A stretch of DNA of 64,000 nt from Xiphias gladius (GCF_016859285.1 NC_053404.1:12240105-12304104), one strand, 5' to 3'. Positions 35,977 through 50,822 are shown, counted from the stretch's first letter. Numbers and translations are program-made. The notes: generated from the sequence alone by a model not told the origin.

Positions 35977-38900
35977 ATGCACAGATGACTGCAAGTAATC
36001 ATCACTACAGCACTGAGGGAGAGGATGAAAGTGTAGTACTGTGAGAACAAGTTTTATAGACTTTACAGCAGTGCTAGCAGCTTGTTCAGGCTGTACATCA
36101 GTGCTTTGGGCTAAATATTAAAATCAGCATGCTACTCACAATGACACTTCTAACATGCAGGTCTTTAGCAAGTAATATATACAAGGTCCACCATTTAATG
36201 GCAGTAGTTTTACAGGTATTTAGTCACAAACCACAGATGTGGACAAATATTTTTTTGACCTGGGATGCAATACGAAACGTCAGTGAATCACCGAAATACA
36301 AGAAGATACATCTTCTGAGATCCGTGAATGTCTGTCCGAAATGTCAACCCAATGGCAGCCCAACCAGTGTTGCAGCTAGCATGGTTAAACAAGCTATCCT
36401 TCAAAACATGTCAAAGCAGGTGTCTCATGATGAAAACGTCTTTTTTTCACCACCCTCACTACATACTTGACTTTAATGGAGTGATTTGTCTGTTTTGAAT
36501 TTCTCATTTTGAAATTACTTTTCTGTGTTTGTGTATCTGTATAAGGGTTTTTGTCGCTTTTATTGGGATATCAGTGAGATGTGTGTCAGTGTGGCCATCC
36601 GGGTTATGGCCCAGTCAGATCAGGTAATAAGCACAGCTGTGTTGGGGAAGGTATAGGATTAACAAATCTGTGTGTATAAGACGATAAGCTCCCACAACAT
36701 TTCCACAAACACCAAGGGTGTTTCCATGCAGGAGGGGGGAAGCAGCGGAAAATAAAAGGCTAGGTGTACTATCAGATTATTTGTCTATTAACCCTCATGT
36801 AAGGGAAAGAGTGAGTAACTGCTTACAACCCATTTTATATCCTTACTAAAGATAGACTTCAAATCCTATTACAATTATCCTGAATCGTCCTCAGATTGAA
36901 AGGTACGAATGCCCCTGCAGATTCAACAACCAAAACCACAGGTCCCTGCAGGACGCTGAGGAGGAGTGAAAGGAGAGCCTCCGGTGTTGCACCAATACAC
37001 TGATGGGGATTTCCCAAAACTTTAGATGTGTCTTTTGCTCAACATGGGTTAAGTACACTGCTTCACAGTTATTGAAGGTGGGAGAGGAGAGAATTGTAGG
37101 GTTGAACATACATACGTTATGCCCTGGGGCTGATTCACTTGCAGATGCACGTGAAAAATTCACATGTGGGGGTATGAAGTGGTTTAGTGAGAAGAGATGC
37201 TGCCCACATGTTGGTAAGCATCTGTGCTTCTGAATATGCAAGACATCAAATCCCAACCAGCTCTGACCATGACCCTTGAACTCCTGTGTAGGGAAGTACT
37301 GGCAGTATTAGTACCAATAGTATCTCTGGTGTCTCTCATGGGCTGTGCAGTAATAAATCAAGATGAAATCACCTAACTGTCTACAATACAGGTCTATAAA
37401 CTGAGCAGACGAGATCAGTAACTTGTACATGCATACTAATGTTCTGAAGCCCATTAATCAAGAAAATCAACAGCAATGTGGACCATCGATTATGCCTAAT
37501 TTTTCATCAAATATTTCAATCATTTCACTATTTTCTGACATTTTGTAGACTAAACAATTAATCAATCAGATAAAACACAGAAAGCAGAATCAATAATGAA
37601 ACCACCTGTTAGTTGCAGCCCTATTACAGTAATGGATTTATTTCTCACTGCAAATCAAATGTGATTGAATTGACAACGCAGGGCAGAATGTAGGATAAAA
37701 CTGTGTAAATAATGCAAAATAGTACAGAAAAAGAGTAAATAGTAGGAGGATGGGTGGCATATTGTGCTCATACCCAAATCCAATGAAGAGTGAACACACA
37801 ATTCAACCTTTAGACACTGACATTCCTGTGGGTTTAATCCTATTACTGAGAGAACTCCTGTGCTAATTTAGTGTACTGTGAAGTATATCATCTGTGAGAC
37901 AAAGATTACATTAACTTAGGAAATAACATTTGTTGCACAGTTCTGTCAGTGACTCAAGATCATGCTCAATAGACAGGACAGAGATATACAGAAAAGAGAC
38001 AACACTGCCTGTAGCTGATGCTGAGAAAATAAGAGCAGCCAGCTCCACTCAAGCTACTTCTAATGCTGCCAGGCAGCTCCTGAAAACCTAATACTATCAG
38101 GAATCAGTATGACCCTGGCACTGACCCAAAATGGCCTTATAAGTATGGCAGGCCAGGGTGTCTCCTACTTTCAGATCATCAGGGTTACAGAGGAGATCTT
38201 CTTTGTTGCTGTAAAACTCTTGAAACCGTCTCAAGATTCTGTGAATCTGCAGTTGTTGCAAGTGTGTGTCACTGCTTTTAGTTAATAAATTTCAAAACAT
38301 GTCACCAGATAGTCAGAGATCTGCTAACATGCTTTTTTTTAATGTTGTGTGATGTCATTGTAAGCATGCACAAATCACTTTCAGTTGATAATATATTTTG
38401 TTGATGTAACAGTGCACTGCCAGGGTCTTAAGTGTCAATTAATCATTTTTATTACAAAGACTAATAAAAAGCAAACACTGCCACCTTGTAGGGGACTATT
38501 ACATTTTTAAAAATCTAATAATTCCTATGTACCACAGAGAGAAAACACCATAAAACAGGCTTATGTGGAATCAGGGGTAACTCATATCTTGATTAAGAGC
38601 ATTTCTTCTTTGGCTTGTGTAAAGGTTCTAGAATAAAAGCATTCTCTGGTGACCTAATCTTCCCTTTTAAATCTATAAGCATCTTTGCAACAGTCCATCA
38701 CAAACAGCCATATAGGTTATTCCAAATGGTCCAAAGAGGTCCAGTCAAATTGAGTCTGATGTATACAGAAGGTGTTGTGTTGCTGTGCTAAGCATTTTGA
38801 TTTTTCAGATGTTGCCCGTAACTTACGTTATAAAACAGTGATTTCTTTGTATGGTTTGTTTCTGATTTAACTTGGATAACAACAGCTACCAGACATATTT

Positions 38901-40442
38901 TTAAAATATAAATATATTTAAGATATTGTACTGTAATAAGAGACGCAAGGGCACTGTGAAAGCAGAGTTAGTCATTCTTTTAAGAGGCAGAAATCCTTGT
39001 GCTCTCAGGAAAAGTTTAATGGTTAAGCTTAGTATGTATAATTTATAACTGTGGGTTGAGTTCTTACTGAGCATGTGAAAAAGTTGGAAATTATTAGCAA
39101 GAGTTTTCAAACTTTCAAGCTTGCAGTAATTGGCCTGCTTTTAGAACTTTTATTTTTCACTTATTTGCCCCAGCTCTGCAAATCTACACAACACTTCATA
39201 CTGTGATGCGACCTTAGCTGGAGAAGCTCAGGATCAAAATAATTAGCCATTTCTCTGCTTGTGTCACTGCTCCTATTCTTTTTTTCCGCTGTGTTAGCTC
39301 ATCTACGTAACAGCAGGTAAACAATTTATTACAGTTACCCCCCCTAAGCTCTTCATCTTCCTAATTTAAGCCAGGATACAAGAACAATTCCACTCTGTCT
39401 CACCCTGCCAGTGATGCAGATCGAGCTAACACCTAACATAGTGATTTTTCACTAAGCAAACAAACATAACCACTCCTCACAACACTTAGCTTTACATGAC
39501 TGATGCACTTGGGGCAAGTCTTAGGAAACGGTAGGTTCTCTCTTTCACAGACACACACACACAGACACACACAACCTGAATAATGTACAATATAATGAGA
39601 GTAAACCTCTGCCCCTGGCTTACAAGGCTGAATACATTCACATTTTATTATGAGAAATAGCATGGTGAAAGAACTCCCAAATGATTGCAGTCATAATACC
39701 ATAACAAATATTGTTACAGGATATTTGTAATAGGATCCTATGTTCTTTAAATCTGACTTCCTTGCACAGTACTTAAAGTATGTAAGGTAAAGCTGACTAT
39801 ATCAACAGGATCATATGGGAATATAAATATGTATTTATATTGTACTGTGTATATTGCTGTAAATCAGTCAGCTCTTAGTGACTGACCCATTAACAACCAG
39901 TACTAATGAGCAGCATTACAAGCCTCTTATCTCTGGTGTTGAACTCCGTTTGCTGTTTGGCTTCAGTTAAACTACAAAATAAATGCTACTACATACTCTC
40001 AGAAAACCCCACAATCAATGTCAGATACTGATTTTTTTTCATTAAGTCCAGTTACAAGACCTCCCAGCATGCCGCTTTAACACTTAAAATTCCCTTTGAA
40101 ATCCCCATCATAATCAATGGGGATTGATTTGTATAGAAACGTGGTTTATTAATGTTTTTAGGACAGTGGAATGAAAGCTAAGGTGTACTGCTCGAACTAG
40201 TGGTCCAATGAGTCAGATTTCTTTTTGTTCCACAAATCACAGTTTAATCCCTCATTGCGTAAAGCAAACAAATCATTCCTTTGTTTCTCTCAGTTTGTGT
40301 ATACACACCATCTTTCTCTCCACTGAAGAAGAAACACCGGCTAGACTGTGACATGACACCAGTGTAACACAAATAACATTGACTGCACTTGTAAAGATGA
40401 TACTCCTGTAGGGACGGTGAATGCCTGTGTACTGGTGTATAT

Positions 40443-40448
40443 GTGTGT

Positions 40449-40533
<85 letters not shown>
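40443..40533 (+). repeat. (GT)n microsatellite, about 45 units
   Basis: A long GT run on the plus strand with one TA interruption near 40452. Confidence 0.95.
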
Positions 40534-40534
<1 letters not shown>

Positions 40535-41038
40535 AACACGTCTTTGGTTTAAAAGCCTTCCTGTGCAGCTGAGTGATGATGTCATTGCTGGCATCAGTGG
40601 TTCCTGCTTGACAAACAGGAACAGTGGATCCCATGGCTGCCAGCGCTTGTGGCTAAATTAGGCTTGGGGACAGCAAACCACTCCTTGATGTCACTAGGGG
40701 TCTGAATAACATTTGCCACATGAACAGCAGTGGCTTTAACCTTGGCACCCAGATTACATTGCATTCCATCTATGCATTCTCCCTGAACTATCCCCTCGCT
40801 TTCTCTGTCTCATTCAACTCTCATGCTACAACCTCACAACCTTTTCTCCTTCTTTTCCTCCACTGTGGAGCTCTTCCTGTCTTGACACAAGGTGGCAATA
40901 GACCTGAAGATTACCCAGTTTACTTTTTTCCCCACCAGGATATTCCACTCTGTATTAGTACTACTTTCTAGGGTATCCTTAAACCACAGATACTTAACAA
41001 TCCACTCATTTTTTTAGACAGTTTCAGTTAAATAATAA

Positions 41039-41062
41039 CCCCCCACCCCCCCACCCCCCCCC
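41039..41062 (-). repeat. G-rich tract on the minus strand (possible G-quadruplex)
   Basis: The plus strand shows C runs of 6, 7 and 9 separated by single A. The minus-strand G runs could fold into a quadruplex, and this is the sense strand of the KCNB2 pre-mRNA. Confidence 0.7.
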
Positions 41063-44000
41063 AACACATAATGTTGATGGTCTCTGCTCCAGTTGTAAAA
41101 AAAAACCAAAACATTTAAAATAATCTTAACAAGAACAACTGGCAGCAACACTGTCAGAAGGCAAATGAGAATCAAATTACCACACACTATGATTTTATCT
41201 CCCGACTATCAGCACCAGCTGGCACAGACTGGAACAGACTTGATCCAACTTTGATCAGTCAAGATGCCCAAAGCATATCTATAAAAAGCTTAATATAGTT
41301 ACGCTTTGAGTATAACCCAATAGGCGTTCCCCGATTAAGACTGATGGTTGCCTCCTCTGCTCTGCCTCTTCTCCTTCCACTTTTCCTCCTGATTCATCTC
41401 CTCATTTCAGTCCAACTCCTAACAGCAGTGTCTTGCATCCAACTAACACATCATCAGTTGTGAGTGACTGACTGGATGAATAATCAACACAGTGTGACAC
41501 AGTCCTTGCTTTCTCTGACGTCTGTTCAGGACATGAAAAGAGAAAAGTTGCTGAAGCCATCTGCAGGAGGATTGAGAGTAATCCTGCCCGACAAGCAAAC
41601 ACTCGAACGATACTGTGTTGCACAGTCAAGTTTGTTAATGTGAACAAGGCAGATACTGATGATAAGATGTGGCACCACTCATATGCTGCATATGCGGAGC
41701 ATGTGGCTTCACTGAGGGCTGCTGGGTAAACAAGCAATACTCTTTTTTTCATGTCTGTGCAATGATGTGTGAGGCTAGGCTGGGAAATGAGGCAAGCCAG
41801 AGAATGTAGAACATGTGGACGCCTTTGGGGCAAATGGGATTGCAGCATTTTAGGTACTTGAATAACTATGTCCTGCATGTGGGTGCAGAAATACACATGC
41901 AAGCATGCACACACACCGAACACCATAAATATGCTGAAACATTCATTTCTTCTACTCTATTCTTTCTAAATAGCTAATTTACTCCATTCCTCCTTTTATA
42001 TAATGATTGTGAAGTTAACCCTTGGTACCTTTACAGGACCAGACTCCGATTATCAGACACAAATGACCAATTAAAATGGAATGTATAACACAGATTGGCG
42101 AAGCATTACTTACTCAATAATCAATCTCTTTCAATTATTAATTTGAGAAAGAACACATACAGCTTTCTCTCTTTGTATCCCAAGTGTACCATTACTATGG
42201 CCTTAATGGATACTCCTTCTCTGTAAGGAAATGTTAGAAATACCCTCGACTGTCTATATCTTTATTTGGAGCTGCCTGTTGTGGGTCAGCATTTTGGGCA
42301 GGTGGGCTATTTACGGGAGTGTAAATGTTCAAAGACTGTGAGGCTGTGAAAGGTGGATGGCAGATCAGGAGGATGGTGGAGGGACTAACACACAAACTGA
42401 CGATTAGCTGTTTACTGAAAAATTGCAATAGAGAAATATTTGAAAAGGATACGTGAAAGTTTGAATTTCATTTATTTCTTCGGTGGGTTTTCATGAGTGA
42501 CTGATTTATGAATGAAGAATGGAAATAATCCTCAAAGAGAGTAAATCATTTCTAATCTCTTCAATGCCTCTGTGAACAAAATAAAAAGATGAAGAATGAA
42601 ATACAGATAAGGGTGGGAAATCAGAAAGTATCAAGAGAGTGAATCAGAAAGATGTGAGAAAAGAGAACAGACGGGAAGAAAAGAGAACGTGTCACGTGTA
42701 TGACTGACTGAGAAAATGAGTATAAATATCCTTGGCCACTCCTTCTTTCATGACTTATGAGCTGCACACACACGAACACATTGACAAAAATAGGCCCTAC
42801 TTTTTAAGCAATTTTTCCAGTCTCTCATTTTAGATTAATCTCCTTTGTAAATTCCAGGGATTTCAGCTACATGACCAAATATTATAAGAGATCTGTACAG
42901 GCGTGGAAGTTTGGATGCATTACCATACTGGGCGGCTTGCATATGTGCACGCGGTCACGTACACAATTGTGTGTGTGTGTATGTGTGTGCGTGTGTGTGT
43001 GATCTTTTGAAGGAGTGGGAAGTCACACATTACCACAAAATACTGCAGTTGTGAGCACATGCGGGAGGAACACGGAATCTCCCCCAGAGTCTGTGCCGCA
43101 TCCATTCCATATTTGGTGCTTCAGAGTATCGCTGTCAGTCAAGCCAAGTTTCAAAGTACAGTGTGTACATCCAATGGACCTTGGATAAAAAATCTTTCCA
43201 AATAATGTCTAGTGTTTGTTTTACCCTGCATGGACTGCCTGAAGGTTGGCATTTACGGTATCAGCACTACTCTGATGTGCCAGATGTTGTTGTCCAGAGA
43301 AAAGTATATTAAATTGACTTTGACTTTGCCTAAACTTTCTGCTACTCGGACTGGTGCTAGGTGTCTATCTCACAACAACAAAGTCAGCTCAAATAAACCA
43401 TAATAACCCTTGTGTGACATTAAACCGCCCTCAGCATTAAATAAGAGGCCAGTCCAAGCGTGCTGGCCCTCCTGAAAGAGCCACTGTCCTCCTAGCTGCT
43501 TAAAGTATGCTGCAGGTATCCTGTAGCCTGATCAGAAACAAATAGAATTCCTGGTATCTACTTTATGATCTAAACTCCCTAAGACACACACTGTCTCTCT
43601 CAATGTTTTTCTCGTCAGAGCAAAATGCAGAGTGTAGGACCACAAGTTAGTATCTGTATTTGTGCATGTGTGTATTTGTGTGTGTATATTGCAGTTCCTC
43701 CTGCCTGCTGCTCTCTCCACTGATTTGCAGCAGCGTTAGTGGGGCCTCCTACTCACCTTCCTCATCATCAGTTGCATCCTAACTCGTCTAAAGTAGTATG
43801 TCCTGTGAGCGAGCCCATTACCGATGCCAACATTTTGCCACTGTAGGCCTTCACAGGGGATGTTTGGAGGATTGAGAGTAACTTGACATCAGGGGAACTG
43901 TTCCATTTTTAGATACTTGCATAGTCACAGGCCAATGCTGCTCCTCGGGATGTACTGAGTGAACTATCATTTCACATGGGGATACACCTATATAGACTGG

Positions 44001-44929
44001 AACTGAAACCACAACAGGAAATTCAGACTGTTCTCACACAACAGCAATGAAAACCATCCAGAGTTGGTGAGCTCTTGTTGCTGTGGGTTATAAAAGCTTG
44101 TTAGATGGAAAACATGAAATGAAAAGGGGAACCTGTATAGTGCTGCAGCAAGAGGAGGACAGATCCCGACATAGACTTATTGCCTCTCCAGTGATGCATG
44201 GAGCAGTAAGGCCCAGGGAACCACCTCTTAACTTCCCTCAAGCCTAAATAAAGACAAAAAGAAATCAACTCCATATGACCTCACTACTGTTAACTCCCAT
44301 CCTCTACTCCTCCTTCCTCCCAGCAACGAGGAGAAGAGCCATTGTTTTCCTCCCTCTTCCCCCATGCCTGTCATTGTTTGCGCTTACAAAAAGGTCTTGG
44401 TGATGGAGAGATTGCTGCCTTTCATTTTTCTAGCCCACTGCATAACTTACAGTGAAGCTGTAATTAGTCTCAAGAACAAATTCGTTGGTGCTAATAAGGC
44501 TGCAGCCTGTGGCGCTAGCAAACACAACATGGCTACACACAGAGTGGAGGGACCAGATGTAGCTACTGCTGGCTGAAGAATTGGTAGGCTGGGAGGCAAT
44601 GCAGTTTTTAGCCCTGCTAGCAGTGTTGCTCTAACGATGGCAATGTCAGCCTGTTAGACTGAAATGTTACAACAACTATTGGAGGGGTTGCCATGACATT
44701 TTTATGTAAGCATGGTAGTATTGTCATTGTGAATATGATAGCCTGCTTACATGCATTTAGCTCAAAGCACCGCTGTGCTTAAGTGCAGTCTCACAGAGCA
44801 GCTAGCATTGTCGTAGACTCTCATTCTTGTTATGAGAACACCTTCTTTCTCACATGACAAGACAAAAAATCTGCAGCAGCCTCTACTAGTCACAGTGGTT
44901 TTACAAAGGTCTTATCATAACATACTGTC

Positions 44930-45370
44930 AGGATCTGTATTCATTTCCTGTTTTATTTTGAAGTTGGTTCTGTTGTGTTACTGTTTGTTTTACTTCCTGG
45001 TTTTTCCCGCCTGTGTTGACTACTGTCTCCAACTTAATGTCTTTCACCTGTGTATGGTTTTCTGTGTATTTAAACCCTGCCTCATTTCTCATGCGTTGCC
45101 AGATTGTCTTGGTTACCATTGTGTTCAAGCGCTCTCGCATTTAGCCCCGATTTTGATTCACTGTGTATGATCTGTTTTTCCGGTATTTTTGTGACCATCG
45201 ATTCTGCTGGTTCCTGATCTGCCTTGTTGCCTGGTTTAAATGACTACTGGTATTTTGACCTCTGCTACGTCTCTCGGATTAAAGATTTGGATTTTGGACA
45301 TTGTACTTCGGCCTCTCTCTCTCTCTCTCTCGCACTTGGGTCCACACACACCTGTCCTTACACATACATG
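44930..45370 (+). mobile_element. Retroposon-like dispersed teleost repeat
   Basis: The stretch runs from about CATTTCCTGTTTTATTTTGA, through ACTTCCTG, CACCTGTG, TATTTAAACCCTGCCTC, GCCAGATTGTCTTG, to TTTTGACCTCTGC, GATTAAAGATTTGG and a (CT)n run (45311-45332) near the end. I recognise this succession of words from a very widespread, short, non-coding interspersed repeat of fish. Family name and exact ends are uncertain. The 112-codon open frame across it is not a gene. Confidence 0.5.
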
Positions 45371-47399
45371 TGGTGGTAATGTAGCCAGAATTGAATGAGT
45401 GATGAAAGATGTGGATGTGGCAAGAAAGCATTACAGAATTATCTAGTGTGATATATTGGATATCCCATGGGAATTTCTCATAAAAAGCAAGTGAGAATAA
45501 AAAATAATAATGGTGCTATGCAGATGAAGTATGTATATGGTTGACTTAGTTGATTTAAGATTATATTGTGTCACAGAAAAGAGCCTTGATGAAAAGATTT
45601 ATCTACACTGAGATTTTCTCTAATCCATACAATGATCCGTACTGAGAATCCAGCACATAGACTATCTGAAACCAGACGATGTTAATGGAATCCTGAAAGG
45701 AGAATTTTCCAGAGTCTGGGGCAGAAAACAATTATTTTATTTCCTATAAAATGTAATAGTCAAATCATTTCCATTAGCAATGAGGAGAAAAATACAGCTT
45801 TAATCTCTCTTCAGAGTTGTGAGGTCTTTCTACCCCAGACAACCTTTTCACATCCTCAATATAGTTTGCTCACCATTAAAACAGATCTATGAATATTTCC
45901 AGCAAAAGCAATACCAATGTCACACCTAGGCCACCTCACAGAGGCACGTTATCAAAGGGGTATTACTCCAGTGTATTCAGAGAGAGATAATCCATATATG
46001 GTGAGCTCTCAGCAGATATATGCTTTAGGAAACGCCATTTCATACACGTATCACAGTTTTATTGCTTATGAAAGAAGAACTAAAATCCTTTACTACAGAC
46101 TGAGGTGTGCTCGATTGAGCAAAAGCAACAGTGTTTAGGCAGCTCAATTCACCGTGTTATTTGGGAGATGAGCATTAATTCATAAATGGGAATATCTACT
46201 GTAATCATTTAAAACAAAACTCACTGAAATAACTCAATACATGTGTATTTTACTTACTATAATACACAAGCCCCATTAAAGTAGATAACAGGGTATTCAT
46301 GCAATTCCTCAGCGTTCTCAAAGTCTTTGTGCTCTCTGAATATTAGGCTTGATCGTCTATTCTTTTTGCCTCCCTTCAACCCACCCACCTCTCTCTCCTG
46401 TCCTCCCCTCCTCCCTATCTGATATCCCTGTTAGCACTGTCCAACTAAAATAAAGTTAGCCTGTTTATCAGATAGTGAAGAGCGTTTCAGCACTGATAAA
46501 AGCTCTGCTAAACAATCTCTATTCTTCAAGAACACAATCAGAGCTGCATATTACAGCCAGACCCCCCACCTGGGAAGAATGGGGTTCCTAGAAATATGAG
46601 AGACTACTGCTGTTTGTTAAATTGCACTGCACATTGGAAAATAATGAGGATAGGAGTTTCTCACTTTGATACACAGTGTGGCTAATCATCTGGTATTCAT
46701 TATTACATGTACAATTTTAGTTTCCATTGCTGATTAAAATCTGAGATGATCTCTGCTCGGTGAGGAAATGGACTCTGGTTTTTTGTGCTCTTTGGTTAAC
46801 TGGAAGGCATTGTACGCCTCAGGATCTCTTGGTTACAGAGAAAGAGGAAGAAAGGGACGGCCTTTTTTCCTTGTTATTGGCCACAGGCACTGTAAAATTC
46901 AAAAGATCTTCCACTCCCCGTCTTCAACTAATGTCATTCATCGATGTTTAAAAAATCTGACCTTCCCCCTCTTACCACAAAGCAACCCACACCTTTGTCT
47001 TCTAGTGAGACATAACTGTAATTTCACATTACAAAGAATGTAAGAAATACTTCCCTTTCATATAAATGCCCACTCTACCATAAAGGCACAATGACTTGTA
47101 TGATTGTAAATAACACAGGAGGTGAGGTAAAAAGAAGAATGTCAAATGTCAGACCTATCTCTTAAAAGTTACCTTTATATACTTCTATTGTTTTCCAGAT
47201 ATGTAGGCTATATGAGGACACTTAATAACTGTGTTATCAATGCAGGACTTTGACATCAGAGATCAGGGATTGCATCATGTGTTCAGTGTGTTGTTAGGTT
47301 TAGGGTACAAAAGGTAAGATAAAAAATACGTGAAGATTAAGGAAACATTGTGAGTTTTGGTGAAAAATATTGAAAAAGTAAACATGTCTTGTCTCATAC

Positions 47400-47520
47400 T
47401 TTAAATCACCATTAACTATTTCAATATGTAACCAAGACCACCATCCTTCCCTAATTTTAACCAAGTGCTTTGAGTGCCTAAACTAAACCATACATCTTCA
47501 ATCATGCTTTACTTGCGATA
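47400..47520 (+). repeat. Fragment of a TAACC-rich dispersed repeat
   Basis: The words TAACCAAGACC, TTAACCAAGTGCTTTGAGTG and CCTAAACTAAACCATAC resemble those at 53,280-53,400, suggesting the same teleost repeat family. Confidence 0.35.
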
Positions 47521-49504
47521 TTGAGCGGATACGGAGAAAAAAATAAATAATTAATGTTGTCACTGAGAATTTTGTGGGTATAGTTATTTTGGACGTTTTG
47601 TGATTTTGCAGATAAAAATCTTTCCTTGTTATTTTGTTAAAAGTGTAAGTGGATCATGTTTCTTTCAAATGTACTGTATTAGCTGTTTCAAATTAGTGGT
47701 ATATATATGTAATTTTTAGGAGACAGGGTTGCAAATGTACCTATAACTAAATATGTGCTCTTCATGCCATCATAGCATAGTAGGTGCAGGCAATATGGAT
47801 AAAATCTTCTCAGGGTATATGTTATTTCACAACAGCAATATATAGTACATCGTGATTTTATATATTGTCTGGAAATTCCTCCATTTATTTATAAAATAAC
47901 CCAACAAGAATTAGCACTGTATGATACTGAGAAACTCAGTATTGTGATATTTTTAAAGAAATACTTTGATATCAATATATAACAAAATAGTTTGCCTTAG
48001 GAAACAAAAAATGTAATGCGAATATAATGACCAGACAATTAAAATGATTCACTGTTGATTTAACTGTGCTAGAACAGGTTCAGAAGATCAAAAAATTAAT
48101 CAGAAAATCAATTAACTCTGAGACTTAAAGTCCTGGAGAACACTGAAGAAATATGTGAATTTCGAAGTATAACAAACAGATCAAAATGAGACTGAATCTT
48201 ATTTAATAATGATTATATTCAATTAATCTATGGGATAGCTCCATGGGATAGTATAGTACGTTATATTACACAATCATTAGGCATGTCTTGTAATCAGTGG
48301 TCAAAAGACTATGAGAAGTTAAGGGTGAGTAATTTTCTAGGGCTCAAAGACAGAGTCTGAGCATTACTGGCATCACTAGTGAGTTATTTTCCAACTCCCA
48401 GGCCCCCAACCTCATCTCCCCCACCATAGAGCCCATATGGTTGGTGTGGATAGAAAAAACAAGAAACACAACAAAACATTTAGACAAGGTGGCTAGAAGG
48501 GCAGAGAAGATTATGTAGAGGGTATGTAACAACTCTGGGGGAGCGATGAAGTTCTGATTTCTTTTTTTTACTCTTTATTCCCCTTGTCAATCTATTTCTC
48601 TGACCTGTGCCCTGCTACAGTCTCTCTAACATCTGCCCACAGGGGAACTAAAGCAGATTAATTGAAAGATTTGGATTTATCTTCATTTAGCTTGGCTGAC
48701 TCCAAGACTTTCTCCTTCTTTCTCCCCCTCCCGCTCACAGTCGCTGAACCTTTTCTCATTCAGTCCCCTCCGCCTCCTCCAGCTACATGTATCAGTGCTC
48801 AGACTGAAGAAATCCAAAAACACTGTCACAGGATTTTTTTTATAGCAATATATCCTGCTGTGGATTTGGAAACCCTCCTCTGCCTCACGCTAGGAGTGGA
48901 GAATTATGTTTATATTTTACAGAGGAGATAAAAACAAGCTGGCAGGAAAAATTACAGGCCTGTGTGTCTGGGTGTGGGAGGTGCGGATACAATGAGCTAA
49001 ACAAAAAAAATATCAGTCATAAGAAACATAAACTTATGATCAATCCTTATGGTCCTACAATACAATGAAATGCTAGTTTGCCACATTGCTAATGTGCTAA
49101 TGAGATTTTATACAATAGCATCACTGACTCTGTTACAGGGCAGTGATATTGGGATTGCAAAACAATGACACTATTCATATCTATATGGCTGTAGCATTTC
49201 ATACATAAACAATGTACAGTGAGACTGAAGGACGCAATTCTCGGGAGCATTTCCCGCTTCCATTGCTGTGATATTCCTAGACAGCAAGGTGATGGGTTTT
49301 GAGGACATGTATGAATTGTAACAGAGGTAGATGGAAAAACTGGGGAACAGGGGAATAAAGAGAACTGAGGAAATTACAGGAGATGGAAGAGGTAGTTACA
49401 ACTTGTAATCTGGAGTTTTGAAGGTGAATCTTCAAGGTAGCTATTACTGGCTCTGGGCACTTGGCTGAACTCTATTCTTGCAGCTCACATGTAATAATGC
49501 ATGT

Positions 49505-49505
<1 letters not shown>

Positions 49506-49582
<77 letters not shown>
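49506..49582 (+). repeat. (CA)n microsatellite, about 38 units
   Basis: A perfect dinucleotide run. Overlapping open frames are artefacts. Confidence 0.95.
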
Positions 49583-49584
<2 letters not shown>

Positions 49585-49941
49585 ATCCACAAAAGTGCGT
49601 GTAGACCTACACGCATGCATGCACATGTGGGCACATACACACAAAATCAAAATCTCAACAACGCACAAATTTTTCACTTTCCATGGAAAGTTCAAGTTGC
49701 TTGCTACCATATCTGAGGCAATTGATTGTCATTCATTCAGCATTGGAGGGCTTAGACTAAAATTTGCTGATGAACTGAAGAATGGTCTCAAAGAATGTCA
49801 AATGTTATGGCTTATAAAAAAAATGACATTTTGCCTAATTTCATACCATATTAACAGCAGTGAATGTCTTGAAATGTCAACTCAGACAAATCCAGCTCTA
49901 CACCCTTAAATTACCTTAATTTGATATGTCCATTGTGAGCT

Positions 49942-50003
49942 AATGATGACATCTCACTTTGCTAATGCAAATAATTGCATTAGCAAAGTGAGATGTCATC
50001 ATT
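49942..50003. repeat. Perfect inverted repeat, 29-bp arms, 4-base loop
   Basis: Arms 49942-49970 and 49975-50003 are exact reverse complements around ATAA. This is the strongest hairpin I found in the window. Confidence 0.95.
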
Positions 50004-50138
50004 CTTGTACAATCATACACACACAAAAATGCACAAACCTCAATTAATATAATGCAAAATGCTGTTATACATATATGATATCGTACATCCTATACAAAAT
50101 TAAATCCTGCAAGGCACAAATGTATAGACTCACACAAA

Positions 50139-50242
<104 letters not shown>

Positions 50243-50822
50243 CCCATGGACAACATTACATCTTATCACCTGGGGCCAAACACAAGGTGACCTTCACTTT
50301 ACTGCTTCACGGTCCAGGCTGGTACAATTAGTCGCATGTGTGGAGAGATACGTGTGTGTCCTAGGATTTCTAATTGTGCATGCAGTTTATGTGTGCATGT
50401 ACAAGCATGTCAAAAGCACTTTTTCAACTAGAACCTGAAAAAATGTTGACCAGGTTTACATAATACTGAGAAAATACTTTGAAACGGCAAAATATGTGTG
50501 TGTTTTGGGGACATTTTTTCTACTTTTGCGTACCTATGAGGAATTTTAAATATTTTCTGACTGAAGGATTCAATAACTATGGCAGTATCATGCATATTTA
50601 TAACGAAATTACAGGGGCACAATTTTCTCATATCACCACATTTGACAATAATGAAAACTAAAGGTCTTCTTAAAATTTTCTCCTTAAGCCCATAACATTG
50701 CAGAAACCTATACCTATAATAATGCACTGACAAACAAACACATGTCGATCATTTCATTTAAGTTCATATATTTAAACATACAGAACGTGTTTGTATGCTA
50801 CGTTAGAAACTACAATCAGGAG

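Noticed and set aside
41402..41926. Longest unexplained open frame in the window (174 codons, minus strand)
   Set aside because: No recognisable domain, no clear splice context, cysteine/serine-rich mixture as expected from translated AT-rich non-coding DNA. A frame of this length is not surprising in 64 kb.
44832..45170. 112-codon frame
   Set aside because: It lies mostly over the dispersed retroposon-like repeat and shows no domain.
49478..49909. 143-codon frame rich in Thr-His
   Set aside because: It is translated (CA)n microsatellite plus chance extension.
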